DNA of 64,000 nucleotides, taken from PALSA-505 sp036501145. GTDB taxonomy: Bacteria > Actinomycetota > Actinomycetes > Streptosporangiales > Streptosporangiaceae. The position numbers and the translations under genes were made by a program. Below are positions 15,943 through 24,480 of the stretch, piece by piece. The notes below the pieces were generated by a model, which was not told the DNA's origin, did no database searches, and saw nothing but the letters and a program-made list of their open reading frames with translations. Each line of letters opens with the position of its first letter. Positions within the stretch are counted from its first letter, which is position 1. The stretch covers positions 4,665 through 68,664 of the forward strand of contig DASYAV010000207.1 in assembly GCA_036501145.1 (NCBI GenBank). Direction: 5' to 3'.

Positions 15943-16584
15943 ATGGCGGAAGATCCGCGGGACCGGCTGGCGGCGGCGCGGCTGTACGTGTGCACGGATG
16001 CCCGGCAGCGGCAGGGTGACCTGCCGGAGTTCCTCGACTCGGTGCTCGGCGCCGGGGTGGACATCGTCCAGCTCCGGCAGAAGGGCCTCGAGGCGGCGCA
16101 GGAACTGGCCTGCCTCGAGGTGTTGCGCCGCGCCTGCGCCAGGCACGGCGCGCTACTCGCGGTCAACGACCGGGCCGACCTGGCCCGGGCGGCAGGAGCG
16201 GACGTGCTGCACCTCGGCCAGCAGGATCTCGGCGCCGGGGTGGCCCGGGACATCGTCGGGCCCACCCCGGTGATCGGCCTTTCCACCCACGCCCCGGCGC
16301 AGACCGCCGCGGCGGTGGCGCAGCCGGAGGTGGACTACTTCTGCACCGGGCCGGTCTGGGCCACCCCGACCAAGCCGGGCCGCCCCGCGGCCGGGCTTGA
16401 GCTGCCCCGTTACGCCGCGGGCCTGGGCACCGGCAAGCCGTGGTTCGCCATCGGCGGGATCAGCCTGGCCAGCCTGGACCAGGTGCTCGGCACCGGGGCC
16501 CGCCGCGTGGTGGTGGTGCGGGCCATCACCGAAGCCGCCGACCCGGCCCTGGCCGCCAGGGAGTTCGCCCGGCGGCTGGCCTGA
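15943..16584 (+). CDS. thiE: Thiamine-phosphate synthase ThiE
   Basis: ThiE joins the pyrimidine pyrophosphate and thiazole phosphate to make thiamine phosphate. This 213-residue TIM barrel has the signature elements VQLRQKG (pyrophosphate-binding Arg and Lys), LAVNDRADLA, DVLHLGQQDL, IGLSTHAP, DYFCTGPVWATPTKPGRP and FAIGGIS. It is on the plus strand, 14 kb from the riboswitch-controlled thiO-thiS-thiG operon, and no TPP riboswitch is visible before it. A short GC hairpin follows the stop codon. Confidence 0.92.
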   Translation: MAEDPRDRLAAARLYVCTDARQRQGDLPEFLDSVLGAGVDIVQLRQKGLEAAQELACLEVLRRACARHGALLAVNDRADLARAAGADVLHLGQQDLGAGVARDIVGPTPVIGLSTHAPAQTAAAVAQPEVDYFCTGPVWATPTKPGRPAAGLELPRYAAGLGTGKPWFAIGGISLASLDQVLGTGARRVVVVRAITEAADPALAAREFARRLA

Positions 16585-16896
16585 GCGCCCTGGCCAGGCG
16601 CCAGCCGTCAAGGAAAAATTTTGACGGGCGGCGCATCAGGGCCACCGGTCACCGACTCCGCGAAGTAGCGACAGGCCGACCGGGGACGGGGGAAGAAATG
16701 CGACAAAATGGGCCCTTGACACGGACCAGACCCCAAGTCAAGGTAAAAGGATCATCGGCTCCGGGGTGCTAATGGCTGGTCGAACGGGGGCCCGCTCTAT
16801 GTCGTTGCCTGCGTAAACACCCATCTGACTCTCTCCGCTGACGGCTGGACGCCGTCAGTTATCCCAGTAATCCCTGCCGAAAAAGGAGTGATCAGC
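16585..16896 (+). promoter_or_regulatory. Structured leader upstream of the S53 protease
   Basis: This 312-bp gap contains a GCGCC/GGCGC hairpin just after the thiE stop, CCGTCAA-N9-TTGACGG (16605-16627), CCTTGAC-N16-GTCAAGG (16714-16743) and CTGACGGC-TGGAC-GCCGTCAG (16838-16858). AAAGGAG then precedes the ATG at 16897. TGACGG occurs at 16622 and 16839, and its complement CCGTCA at 16605 and 16852, so alternative pairings are possible. A TTGACA at 16716 could be a -35 element, but no good -10 follows. Confidence 0.5.
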
Positions 16897-19842
16897 ATGA
16901 CTCTGCTGCGTTCTGTGCGGTGGAAGCCGCTGGCCGTCGGGCTATTAGCGGTTGGCACCGCCGCCGGATTAGTGCAGCCCGCCATGGCCGCCGCCGGGGC
17001 CCAGCCCTCGCCGGCCGCCGTCGCCCAGGTCCCGATGCCGGTCCAGAACGGATCGGCGCGCAGCCTCGGCGCCTACAACCCGTCCCAGACCATCCGGCTC
17101 GCCATCGGGCTGCGCCCCCCGCACATGGCCGCCGAACAGCAATTCCTCCGGCAGGTCCAGGACAAGCGCTCGCCGCTGTTCCACCGCTACCTGAGCGTGG
17201 CGCAGTGGACGGACCGGTTCGGGCCGAGCGCCGCCGCCCAGCAGTCCGTGCTCTCCTGGGCCAGGAAGGCCGGCCTGACCGTCACTCACGTGTATCCGAA
17301 CCGCCTGATCGTGGACCTGGCCGGGCGGGTTGGGGCCATCGAGAAGGCGCTGGGCGTGCAGATCAACAGCTACCGGCTGGGCGCCAAGACGTTCTTCGCC
17401 AACAACCGTGCCCCGGTGCTGCCGGCCTCGCTGACCGGCATCGTGCAGTCGGTCGAGGGTCTGAGCAGCCTGCAGACCATGTTCCCCGCGTCGCCCACGG
17501 CGGCCGAGCCGGCCAGCCCGGCCTACGTGCCGGGACCGGTGCGGGCCAACGGGGTGCACGCGGCGGCCAACGGCAGCCACGCGAAGCTGCTCGCGGCCGA
17601 GCGGTCCGCCCGGGCCGGGCGGGCCGGGCGCAGCGGCAAGCCGAACATCACCAACGGCTCCTACGACCCGACCGACATCTACAGCTCACAGGCCTACGAC
17701 TACAGCGCGCTGTACAACCAGGGGCACTGCTGCAACCCGCTGGGCAACGCGGGTCAGTCACCGCCGCAGACCACGATCGCCATCGCCACGTTCGGCTCGC
17801 AGCAGCTCAGTGACATGACCGGATTCCAGAGCCAGTACCCCTACCTCGCCTATGCCATCCAGGAGGTGAACATCGACGGCACCCCGGCGTGCTGTGACGC
17901 CGAGGGCACCATGGACATGGAGTGGTCCACTGCGATGTCGAACAGCTTCGGCTCGTTCCAGGACACCTCGAAGGTGTACCTGTACGACGGGGCCAACTTC
18001 AACGACTCCACGTTCACCGACATGTACAACCAGATGGTCACCGACAACGTGGCCAGGGTGTTCAGCACCAGCTGGAGCTGCACCGAGCCACCCTACGGGT
18101 GCAGCTCGAGCGAGATAAGCAGCCGGAACGCCATCTTCAACGAGATGGTCGGCCAGGGCTGGACGCTGACCGCCGCGTCGGGTGACCGGGGCGCCTACGA
18201 CAACTGCGCGAACCTGTCGGTCAGCTTCCCGGCGTCGAGCCCGGATGTGGTGGGCGCCGGCGGGACCGAGCTAGGTCTGAGCTCCGGCCCGGTCTACAAC
18301 AGCGAGGTCGCCTGGTCCGGCGGGCCTGACGGCTGCAGCTCCAACGACGGCGGCTCCGGCGGTGGCTGCAGCTCGGTGTTCGCAGCCCCGTCGTTCCAGT
18401 CCGACCAGCCGTGCGGCAGCGGCTCGCGGGCCGTCCCCGACATCTCGCTGAACGCGGACTGGCTGCACACCCCGCAGAACTACTACTTCGGCGGGAGCCT
18501 CGGCGGCAACGGCGGGACCAGCATCGTCGCGCCCGAACTGGCCGGATTCTTCGCCCAGGAGGATTCGTACCTGCTGTCGGAGGGGAACATCTGCGGCTCC
18601 GGCTCGTCGGCCTGCGCGCCGATGGGCAACGCCAACTACCCGCTGTATGAGACGGGGATCGACGGCGCGCCGCACAACCCGTACTACGACATCACGTCCG
18701 GCTGCAACAGCAACAACGTCGGCACCGGCTACTGCGCCGGCACCGGCTACGACCTCGTCACCGGATGGGGCTCGGCCAACATGCTGCAGCTCGCTTGGGC
18801 GTTCAACTGGCACCTGCTCGCCGACGACGGCCGGCCAGTGGTCACGTTCTCCGGGCCGAGCTCCGGGACGTGGTACAACACCGACCAGACCGTCGGGATC
18901 TCGGTCGCCGACACCGGGGGCGGCTTCCCGGCCAGCGGGGTGGCCGGGTTCAGCGACGCCTGGAACACCGACCCCGGCGACCCCACCAGCGAGGCGACCC
19001 CGGGCTCCGGCAACTCGTTCTACAACGGCCCGGAGTTCGTGAACTCCAGCAGCGGCTCGCTGGACTTGAAGGCCGAGGGGCAAGGCTGCCACACGGTCAA
19101 CGTCGAGTCGTGGGACAACATGGGCCTGCAGTCCGGTGACCAGACCGACGGCCCGCTGTGCTACGACAACGTGAAGCCGAAGATCACGGCCAAGCCCGTG
19201 GTCAGCTTCCTGGACCACGTCAGCCTCAGCGGAATCAACCTGCCGATGTCGCTGAAGTGGAACGGGACCGACGCGACCAGCGGCATCAACCATTACACGC
19301 TCTACCAGAGCAAGGACGGCGGTGCGTTCACCCAGGTCGCCACAGTCCCGGCAACCACGACGCCGCAGATCACCAAGAGCCTGGCCATCGGGCACAGCTA
19401 CCAGTTCGAGGTCAGCGCGACCGACAATGCCGGCAACACCAGCGCGCGCACCCCGAGCAAGACCTACAAGCTGACCCAGGCCCAGGAGAACTCCACCAAG
19501 ATCACCTACTCCACCGGCTGGACCCGGGCCAAGCTCGCCGGGTCCGATGGCGGGTTCGTCAAGCACGCCAGCCTGATCAACAAGACGGCCACGCTGAAGT
19601 TCACCGGCAGCAACGTCGCGTGGCTGTCCACGCAGTCCCCGTCGCGGGGGTCCGCCTCGGTGAAGCTGGACAGCGGGTCGCCGGTTACCTACAACACCTT
19701 CTCGGCCGCGACCAGGCCAGCCCGGGTCGTCGCCGTCATCCAGGGGGCAGCGGGCACGCACAAGCTGCTCATCAAGGTGCTCGGCACCGCGGGTCACTCG
19801 CGGGTCGACATCGACGCGTTCATCTTCCTGGCCGCCAGCTGA
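16897..19842 (+). CDS. Secreted S53 (sedolisin/kumamolisin-type) serine-carboxyl peptidase
   Basis: This 981-residue exported endopeptidase is probably active at low pH. A signal peptide (ends near QPAMAAAG) is followed by a pro-kumamolisin activation domain (about residues 40-200). The catalytic domain has EGTMD (the Glu-x3-Asp of the catalytic triad), AASGDRG (oxyanion-hole Asp) and NGGTSIVAPE (nucleophilic Ser). Two C-terminal Ig/fibronectin-like regions follow (for example YQFEVSATDNAGN). The ATG at 16897 has AAAGGAG at ideal spacing; a GTG at 16888 is too close to it. A 36-bp palindrome terminates the gene. Confidence 0.9.
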   Translation: MTLLRSVRWKPLAVGLLAVGTAAGLVQPAMAAAGAQPSPAAVAQVPMPVQNGSARSLGAYNPSQTIRLAIGLRPPHMAAEQQFLRQVQDKRSPLFHRYLSVAQWTDRFGPSAAAQQSVLSWARKAGLTVTHVYPNRLIVDLAGRVGAIEKALGVQINSYRLGAKTFFANNRAPVLPASLTGIVQSVEGLSSLQTMFPASPTAAEPASPAYVPGPVRANGVHAAANGSHAKLLAAERSARAGRAGRSGKPNITNGSYDPTDIYSSQAYDYSALYNQGHCCNPLGNAGQSPPQTTIAIATFGSQQLSDMTGFQSQYPYLAYAIQEVNIDGTPACCDAEGTMDMEWSTAMSNSFGSFQDTSKVYLYDGANFNDSTFTDMYNQMVTDNVARVFSTSWSCTEPPYGCSSSEISSRNAIFNEMVGQGWTLTAASGDRGAYDNCANLSVSFPASSPDVVGAGGTELGLSSGPVYNSEVAWSGGPDGCSSNDGGSGGGCSSVFAAPSFQSDQPCGSGSRAVPDISLNADWLHTPQNYYFGGSLGGNGGTSIVAPELAGFFAQEDSYLLSEGNICGSGSSACAPMGNANYPLYETGIDGAPHNPYYDITSGCNSNNVGTGYCAGTGYDLVTGWGSANMLQLAWAFNWHLLADDGRPVVTFSGPSSGTWYNTDQTVGISVADTGGGFPASGVAGFSDAWNTDPGDPTSEATPGSGNSFYNGPEFVNSSSGSLDLKAEGQGCHTVNVESWDNMGLQSGDQTDGPLCYDNVKPKITAKPVVSFLDHVSLSGINLPMSLKWNGTDATSGINHYTLYQSKDGGAFTQVATVPATTTPQITKSLAIGHSYQFEVSATDNAGNTSARTPSKTYKLTQAQENSTKITYSTGWTRAKLAGSDGGFVKHASLINKTATLKFTGSNVAWLSTQSPSRGSASVKLDSGSPVTYNTFSAATRPARVVAVIQGAAGTHKLLIKVLGTAGHSRVDIDAFIFLAAS

Positions 19843-19862
19843 TAACCGGCTGACGGCGAACA

Positions 19863-19898
19863 GCGGCTGGCCCCGCCACCGGTGGCGGGGCCAGCCGC
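19863..19898. terminator. Bidirectional terminator palindrome (36 bp)
   Basis: The sequence from GCGGCTGG to CCAGCCGC is perfectly self-complementary over 36 bp. It lies between two convergent genes, the S53 protease and the polyprenyl synthase, where it can terminate both. An imperfect direct repeat of GCGCGGTCGTGCGGGGCC at 19934 and 19956 follows. Confidence 0.8.
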
Positions 19899-19984
19899 GC
19901 CCATGCCGGGAGGTGCGGCCGGCCGGGCCGGCCGCGCGGTCGTGCGGGGCCGGCGGCGCGGTCGTGCGGGGCCGGTGGCGGGGG

Positions 19985-21094
19985 TCAGCCGCGGCGCGCG
20001 GTGGCGGCGGCGGTCAGCTCGGCCAGGGCCGCCCTGGCCTCGGCCGGGACCGGCAGCGTGTCCAGCACGGCGAGTGCCTCGGTCACGTACCGGTCGATCA
20101 TCGCCTCGCACTCGGCCAGCGCGCCGGTGCTGGTGAGCAGGCCGCGGAACTCGGCGATGCCGTCCGCCCCGATCGCCGGATCGCCGAGCAGTCGGTCCAG
20201 CGCGGACACCTGGGCGGGCGTGGCCTTCTCCCGGGCCATGGCCGCGAGCACGGTCCGCTTGCCCGCCCGGATGTCGTCGCCCGCGGGCTTGCCGGTCTCC
20301 GCCGGGTCACCGAACACGCCCAGCACGTCGTCGCGGAGCTGGAACGCCATGCCGAGCGGCAGCCCGTAGCCGCTGTAGCCCCAGGCCAGCGCGGAACCGG
20401 GCCCGGCGTGCCCGGCGCTGCCGTGTTCAGCGCTGACGTGATCAGCACTGGCCAGCGCGGCGCCCAGGTGCAGCGGGCGTTCGACCGTGTACTTCGCCGT
20501 CTTGTACCGCACCACGCGCAGCGCGCCCGCCATCCCGCCGCCCTGGCCGGCCTGCTCCAGCAGGTCCAGGTACTGCCCGGCCATCACCTCGGTGCGCATC
20601 ACGTCCAGTACCGGCCTGCCCCTGGCCAGCACGGCCGGATCCAGGCCGCTGCCGCCGAACAGTTCGTCGGACCAGGCCAGCAGCAGGTCACCGAGCAGGA
20701 TCGCGGAGCCACGGCCGAACGCCTCCGCGCTGCCGCGCCAGCCCTCGGCGGCGTGCCGGGCCGCGAACACCCGGTGCAGGCTCGGCCGGCCGCGGCGGGT
20801 GTCGCTGTCGTCCAGCACGTCGTCGTGCACCAGCGCGCTCGCGTGCAGCAGCTCCAGCGCTGCCGCGGCGGTGAGGATCCCGTCGCAGTCGGCACCGCCG
20901 GCACCGCGCCAGCCCCAGTAGCAGAAGGCCGCCCGCAGCCGCTTGCCGCCGGACAGCAGGCCGGCCACCGCATCGACCGCGGGCAGCATCTCGGCCGCGA
21001 TCGAGCCGGCCAGCGCCCGCTGCCGCCCGGTGAACTCGGCGAGCACCCGGCCGACCTGGCCGCTCACATAGGCAACCGCCCCCCGGTCCGGCAT
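19985..21094 (-). CDS. Polyprenyl diphosphate synthase (trans-isoprenyl type)
   Basis: This 369-residue enzyme extends allylic diphosphates with isopentenyl diphosphate. It has the first Asp-rich motif VHDDVLDDSD near residue 95 and the second QLRDDVLGVFGD, plus GGKRLR for pyrophosphate binding, so it is a complete trans-prenyltransferase. Chain length cannot be assigned safely. The ATG at 21094 is chosen because the frame upstream runs antisense to metF. It is divergent from metF with a 54-bp gap, a pairing seen in other actinobacteria. Confidence 0.9.
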   Translation of the reverse strand: MPDRGAVAYVSGQVGRVLAEFTGRQRALAGSIAAEMLPAVDAVAGLLSGGKRLRAAFCYWGWRGAGGADCDGILTAAAALELLHASALVHDDVLDDSDTRRGRPSLHRVFAARHAAEGWRGSAEAFGRGSAILLGDLLLAWSDELFGGSGLDPAVLARGRPVLDVMRTEVMAGQYLDLLEQAGQGGGMAGALRVVRYKTAKYTVERPLHLGAALASADHVSAEHGSAGHAGPGSALAWGYSGYGLPLGMAFQLRDDVLGVFGDPAETGKPAGDDIRAGKRTVLAAMAREKATPAQVSALDRLLGDPAIGADGIAEFRGLLTSTGALAECEAMIDRYVTEALAVLDTLPVPAEARAALAELTAAATARRG

Positions 21095-21148
21095 GATCGC
21101 GAGAATATCCCCAGCCCGGCTGGAGCCGGCCCGGTTTACCCTGGGCGC

Positions 21149-22099
21149 ATGCCGCATCGTATTCAGCACGCGCCCGCGATCCGCGACCTGCTGGCGGCGG
21201 GCGGCCGGTCGTTCTCGTTCGAGTTCATGCCGCCCAAGACGGCCGAAGACGAGCACAAGCTGTGGCTGGCGATCCGCCAGCTGGAACCGCTCGCGCCGAC
21301 ATTCGTGTCGGTCACCTACGGGGCCGGCGGATCTACCCGGGACCGCACGGTGCGGGTCACCGGCCGGATAGCCGGGGAGACCACGCTCACCCCGGTCGGC
21401 CATCTCACCGCGGTCAACCACTCGGTGGCCGAGCTGCGCCGGGTCATCGGGTCCTACGCCGCGGTCGGGGTGCGCAACGTGCTCGCGCTGCGCGGCGACC
21501 CGCCCGGCAACCCGGCGGGGGAGTGGGTGCGGCACGCGGAGGGGCTCGGCTACGCCGAGGATCTCGTCCGGCTGGTCAGGGCGTCAGGCGACTTCTGCGT
21601 CGGCGTCGCGGCCTTCCCTGAGAAGCACCCGCGGTCGCCGGACATCGACACCGACGCCGCCCACTTCGTGCGCAAGTGCCAGGCCGGGGCCGACTTCGCG
21701 ATCACCCAGCTGTTCTTCTACCCCGAGGACTACCTGCGGTTCCGCGACCGGGTCGTGGCGCTGGGCTGCGACGTGCCGATCATCGCCGGGATCATGCCGA
21801 TCACCAGCGTGCAGATGATCGACCGGATCGTGACGCTGTCCGGGGCCAGGTTCCCCGAACAGCTCGGAGCGCGGATCCGCGAGCGGGACGGCGACCGGCC
21901 CGCCATGCGGCAGATCGGGGTGGAGTACGCGGCCCGGATGTCCGAGCGGCTGCTCGCCGAGGGGGTGCCCGGGCTGCACTTCTACACGCTCAACGGGTCC
22001 CGCGCGACCAGGGAGATCTATCAGTTCCTCGGGCTGCGGGGCCGGCCGCCCGGCGACCCCGCGGTCAGCAGCGGCAACGCGGCCCCCATGACGGCATAG
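21149..22099 (+). CDS. metF: Methylenetetrahydrofolate reductase MetF
   Basis: This 316-residue FAD enzyme reduces methylene-THF to methyl-THF for methionine synthesis. Family landmarks are FSFEFMPPKT with the active-site Glu, VSVTYGAGGSTRDRT, HLTAVNHS, LALRGDPP, VAAFPEKHPRSPD, ITQLFFYPEDY, IIAGIMPITS and FYTLNGSRAT. The ATG at 21149 gives the canonical start. Its 3' end overlaps the convergent GNAT gene by 79 bp, an antisense arrangement. Confidence 0.93.
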   Translation: MPHRIQHAPAIRDLLAAGGRSFSFEFMPPKTAEDEHKLWLAIRQLEPLAPTFVSVTYGAGGSTRDRTVRVTGRIAGETTLTPVGHLTAVNHSVAELRRVIGSYAAVGVRNVLALRGDPPGNPAGEWVRHAEGLGYAEDLVRLVRASGDFCVGVAAFPEKHPRSPDIDTDAAHFVRKCQAGADFAITQLFFYPEDYLRFRDRVVALGCDVPIIAGIMPITSVQMIDRIVTLSGARFPEQLGARIRERDGDRPAMRQIGVEYAARMSERLLAEGVPGLHFYTLNGSRATREIYQFLGLRGRPPGDPAVSSGNAAPMTA

Positions 22100-22647
22100 C
22101 TGTCCGCCACCCCGGCGAACCGGTACCGGGTCAGCAGGTCGGTGAAGCCCAGGCTGCGGTACAGCCGCCGCGCCGGGGACTCGCTGTCCATGGTGGACAG
22201 CACGGCCGTGCGCTCGGTCAGCCCGCCGGTCAGCCGGTGCAGCATCTGCCTGCCGATGCCGCGCTGCTGGTAGCGCGGCCGCACGTGCACCTCGGCGACC
22301 TCGAACGAATCGCCCAGCCAGGCGGCCGCGGCGGGCGAGCCGGAGGTGATGGTCAGCGCCGCGCGCACCAGGTCATGCCACCACTGGCCCCGCTCGCCGT
22401 GGAAGCCGTAGGCGAACGCGACGATCTGCCGTCCCGCGTCATCCGGCGACGTGACGGTGATGGCCCGGAACGCCGGGTTGACGGCGTGGCCCTCCATCAC
22501 CGCGCGGCGGCCGGGAAGCTGTATGGCGGGCACGCCCATCGCCTCCGCATACACCTCGGTCAGCTCGTCGAGGTGCCGGCCGAAGGCGGTGGCATCCAGT
22601 TCCCCGAGCGCGGGCCACGGCTCGCGCAGGTCGGCATTTGTCCGCAC
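22021..22647 (-). CDS. GNAT-family N-acetyltransferase
   Basis: This acetyl-CoA-dependent transferase of about 208 residues has motif A in EVAEVHVRPRYQQRGIGRQM (the QxxGIG acetyl-CoA loop) and motif B in SPARRLYRSLGFTDLLTRYRF. The start is uncertain: the GTG at 22647 begins just before NADLREPWPALGELD, while the frame stays open to 22752 with a Pro/Gly-rich extension. Its end overlaps metF by 79 bp on the opposite strand. The substrate is unknown. Confidence 0.8.
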   Translation of the reverse strand: MRTNADLREPWPALGELDATAFGRHLDELTEVYAEAMGVPAIQLPGRRAVMEGHAVNPAFRAITVTSPDDAGRQIVAFAYGFHGERGQWWHDLVRAALTITSGSPAAAAWLGDSFEVAEVHVRPRYQQRGIGRQMLHRLTGGLTERTAVLSTMDSESPARRLYRSLGFTDLLTRYRFAGVADSYAVMGAALPLLTAGSPGGRPRSPRN

Positions 22648-22760
22648 CCAGGCCAGCCTAGACGACACGGCGTGCTCTGGGTCACCAAGCCGCCAAGCGG
22701 CCTGGCGCAGGTCATGGCGGGGCGGGCGGCCGCCCGGTTTTGTCGGACCCACCCGCTAGT

Positions 22761-22812
22761 TTCGAACTCAGGTACAGATTCGAGTAGACACTCGAACGAA
22801 TTTATGTTCGAA
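22761..22812. promoter_or_regulatory. Array of TTCGAAC/ACTCGAA half-sites (putative operator)
   Basis: In the 288-bp divergent region before the SAV_6107 gene there are TTCGAAC (22761), TTCGAGT-AGAC-ACTCGAA (22779-22796, a perfect 7-bp inverted repeat), and TCGAAC-N8-GTTCGA (22792-22811). The half-sites overlap and recur about every 11-18 bp. TCGAAC/GTTCGA resembles actinobacterial LexA (SOS) half-sites, but the canonical 4-bp spacing between them is not present. Confidence 0.5.
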
Positions 22813-22935
22813 TAGAGCCAGGCCAGAGCTGCCGGGCCGGTCCGCGAACCCCTCTGGGCCGGCCCGGTGCGGCCAGGCGAGGTGAGGGGAAGCGCCTCGC
22901 CTGGCCATCAGCTTCGCTCAGCAAAGGAGGTGGCG

Positions 22936-23385
22936 ATGAACAGGGGCCTGCCAGCGCCTGCGAACCGGCCCTGCAGGGTCGCGCCCTCGGCGCTCGCACT
23001 TCTGGAATCGGCCCGGCACGGGCTGGCGGATGCCGGCGACACGCCGGACCCGGGCGGCAGGTACGTCGCCGCCCACCTGGCGGCGCTGCGCGCCGCGGCG
23101 GCGGTCGTCGCGGCCCGGGCCGATCCTGGCCAGGGCAAGCGGCGGCGCGGCCCGCGCAGCGTGTGGGAGCTGCTGCCGCGGGTGGAGCCGACGCTGACCG
23201 AGTGGGCCGCGTTCTTCGCGGCCGGGGCGGGGAAGCGTGCCGCGGCCGAGGCCGGGCTGTCCCGGGCGGTCAGCGCGGGCGAGGCGGATGACCTGCTGCG
23301 GGACGCGGAAGTCTTCCTGTCCCTGGCCGAGTCCGTGCTCGGCGTGCCGTCGGCGCCGCTGCTTCCGCTGCGCTCGGCCGGGTAG
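22936..23385 (+). CDS. SAV_6107-family HEPN domain protein
   Basis: This 149-residue protein has a HEPN-like helical domain of the SAV_6107 type: RVAPSALALLESARHGLADA, RYVAAHLAALRAAAAVVAAR, RGPRSVWELLPRVEPTLTEWAAFFAAGA and DLLRDAEVFLSLAESVLG. In many actinobacteria it neighbours DNA polymerase IV or division genes; its function is not established. The ATG at 22936 has a very strong AAAGGAGGT ribosome-binding site. The candidate operator array upstream suggests regulated expression, possibly by DNA damage. Confidence 0.8.
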   Translation: MNRGLPAPANRPCRVAPSALALLESARHGLADAGDTPDPGGRYVAAHLAALRAAAAVVAARADPGQGKRRRGPRSVWELLPRVEPTLTEWAAFFAAGAGKRAAAEAGLSRAVSAGEADDLLRDAEVFLSLAESVLGVPSAPLLPLRSAG

Positions 23386-23410
23386 CCGGGCCCAGGCAAA
23401 TGGGCTAAAG

Positions 23411-23438
23411 GGGCCACGGCTCCGCAGGGCCGTGGCCC
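23411..23438. terminator. Bidirectional terminator hairpin
   Basis: GGGCCACGGC pairs with GCCGTGGCCC around an 8-nt loop. It lies between the convergent SAV_6107 and bldD genes. Confidence 0.75.
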
Positions 23439-23527
23439 ACGCCGGGACGCCGCCAGGCCCAAAGGCGCCCCGTGGCCTCAGAACGTCCCGCCGGACTGGG
23501 CAGATCCCGCCCGGTCAGGACGTCCGC

Positions 23528-24022
23528 TCAGAACGACTCGACCGCGCTGCGTGCCTCGGAGTCGAGCACGCCCCAGTTGATCAGTTCCTCGGTGAGGTCC
23601 ACCGGCGACTTGTCGTAGATGACGGCGAGCGAGCGCAGGTCTTCCTGCCGGATCGACAGCACCCGGCCGTTGTAGTCGCCGCGCTGGCTCTGGATGGTGG
23701 CCACATAGCGGGCAAGCGGGCCGGCCTGGTCCTTGGGCAGCTGCCCCATCCGCTCCAGGTCGATGACCAGCTTGGGCGAAGGCGCAAGCGGAGCCGGTGC
23801 AGCGTCGCCGGGCAGCAGCTCGGAAACGGGCACACCGTAGAAGTCGGCCAGCTCGGCGAGCTTCTGCACGGTGACCGACCGGTCGCCGCGCTCGTAAGAG
23901 CCGACCACGACGGCCTTCCAGCGGCCCCGTGACTTCTCCTCGACGCCATGCAGCGAAAGCCCCTGCTGCGTGCGGATGGCTCGCAGTCTGGCCCCGAGGG
24001 TCTTGGCGTATTCAGATGGCAT
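23528..24022 (-). CDS. bldD: Developmental regulator BldD
   Basis: BldD represses sporulation genes during vegetative growth when bound to tetrameric cyclic di-GMP. This 164-residue protein has the N-terminal Xre-type HTH (LRAIRTQQGLSLHGVEEKS, VVVGSYERGDRSVTVQK). Its C-terminal domain carries the c-di-GMP signature RGD-x8-RQED (RGDYNGRVLSIRQED). In Streptomyces bldD is likewise divergent from the pyr operon. A BldD-like box precedes it. The presence of a complete BldD suggests a developmentally complex actinomycete. Confidence 0.95.
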   Translation of the reverse strand: MPSEYAKTLGARLRAIRTQQGLSLHGVEEKSRGRWKAVVVGSYERGDRSVTVQKLAELADFYGVPVSELLPGDAAPAPLAPSPKLVIDLERMGQLPKDQAGPLARYVATIQSQRGDYNGRVLSIRQEDLRSLAVIYDKSPVDLTEELINWGVLDSEARSAVESF

Positions 24023-24064
24023 GATCTTCGGCCCCCCAGCCGGTTGAATGAGAAAAGTATATGG

Positions 24065-24077
24065 TTACGGACAGTGA
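24065..24077. promoter_or_regulatory. Candidate BldD box upstream of bldD
   Basis: TTACGGACAGTGA matches the outer half-sites TnAC-N5-GTnA of known BldD operators, although the central bases differ from the consensus. It is 43 bp upstream of the bldD start. BldD is known to bind its own promoter in Streptomyces, so autorepression is plausible. Confidence 0.4.
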
Positions 24078-24440
24078 CGGTAAGCCGCGAGCGCGGCTAG
24101 GTCAAGTCGAATGCCCAAAACTGGTTCAAGTTACCCGTCTTGGGACGCCGGGCCGGCCCGCCGTCAGGACCCGCTAAGCCCTGTGGTACAGGCGATTCGG
24201 CCGCGCCGCGGGTGGCCAGGCGGTGCGCGGGTGGCCGGCCGGTGAAAACCGGCGTGGCGTGCGCGCACGGTGACACCGGCCAGGGCCCGCCGGGCCGGCC
24301 CGTGGCGCCGGCCCGCTGCGGCGGCCGGCCGGTGGCGGCGCGCCCGTGGCCAAACCCGTCCCTGCCCGCGCCTGGTGTGCGGGAACACACACGCGTGGCG
24401 TGCGCCGGCAGCGTCGTCTGCCTGCTACCGTTACCGGGAC

Positions 24441-24480
24441 AGGCGTCCTTTAAGTCCGTCCTGCGAGGCGGGGAAGGGGG
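24441..24480 (+). promoter_or_regulatory. PyrR-binding-loop-like leader of the pyr operon
   Basis: The segment CCTTTAAGTCCG, TCCTGCGAGGCG, GGGAAGGGGG can fold with CCTT/AAGG and CCGTC/GGCGGG helices around TCCTGCGAGG. This fits the PyrR-binding-loop consensus UCCNGNGAGG. It lies just before the ATG of pyrR and overlaps its purine-rich ribosome-binding region. In mycobacteria PyrR binds such a loop to block translation of pyrR; the same is inferred here. Confidence 0.65.

Noticed and set aside
16600..16896. A known c-di-AMP (ydaO) riboswitch before the S53 protease
   Set aside because: These elements often precede actinobacterial cell-wall peptidases, but the conserved sequence blocks of that class were not found here.
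22779..22811. A canonical SOS (LexA) box
   Set aside because: Half-sites are present, but none is arranged as TCGAAC-N4-GTTCGA. It is reported only as a candidate operator array.
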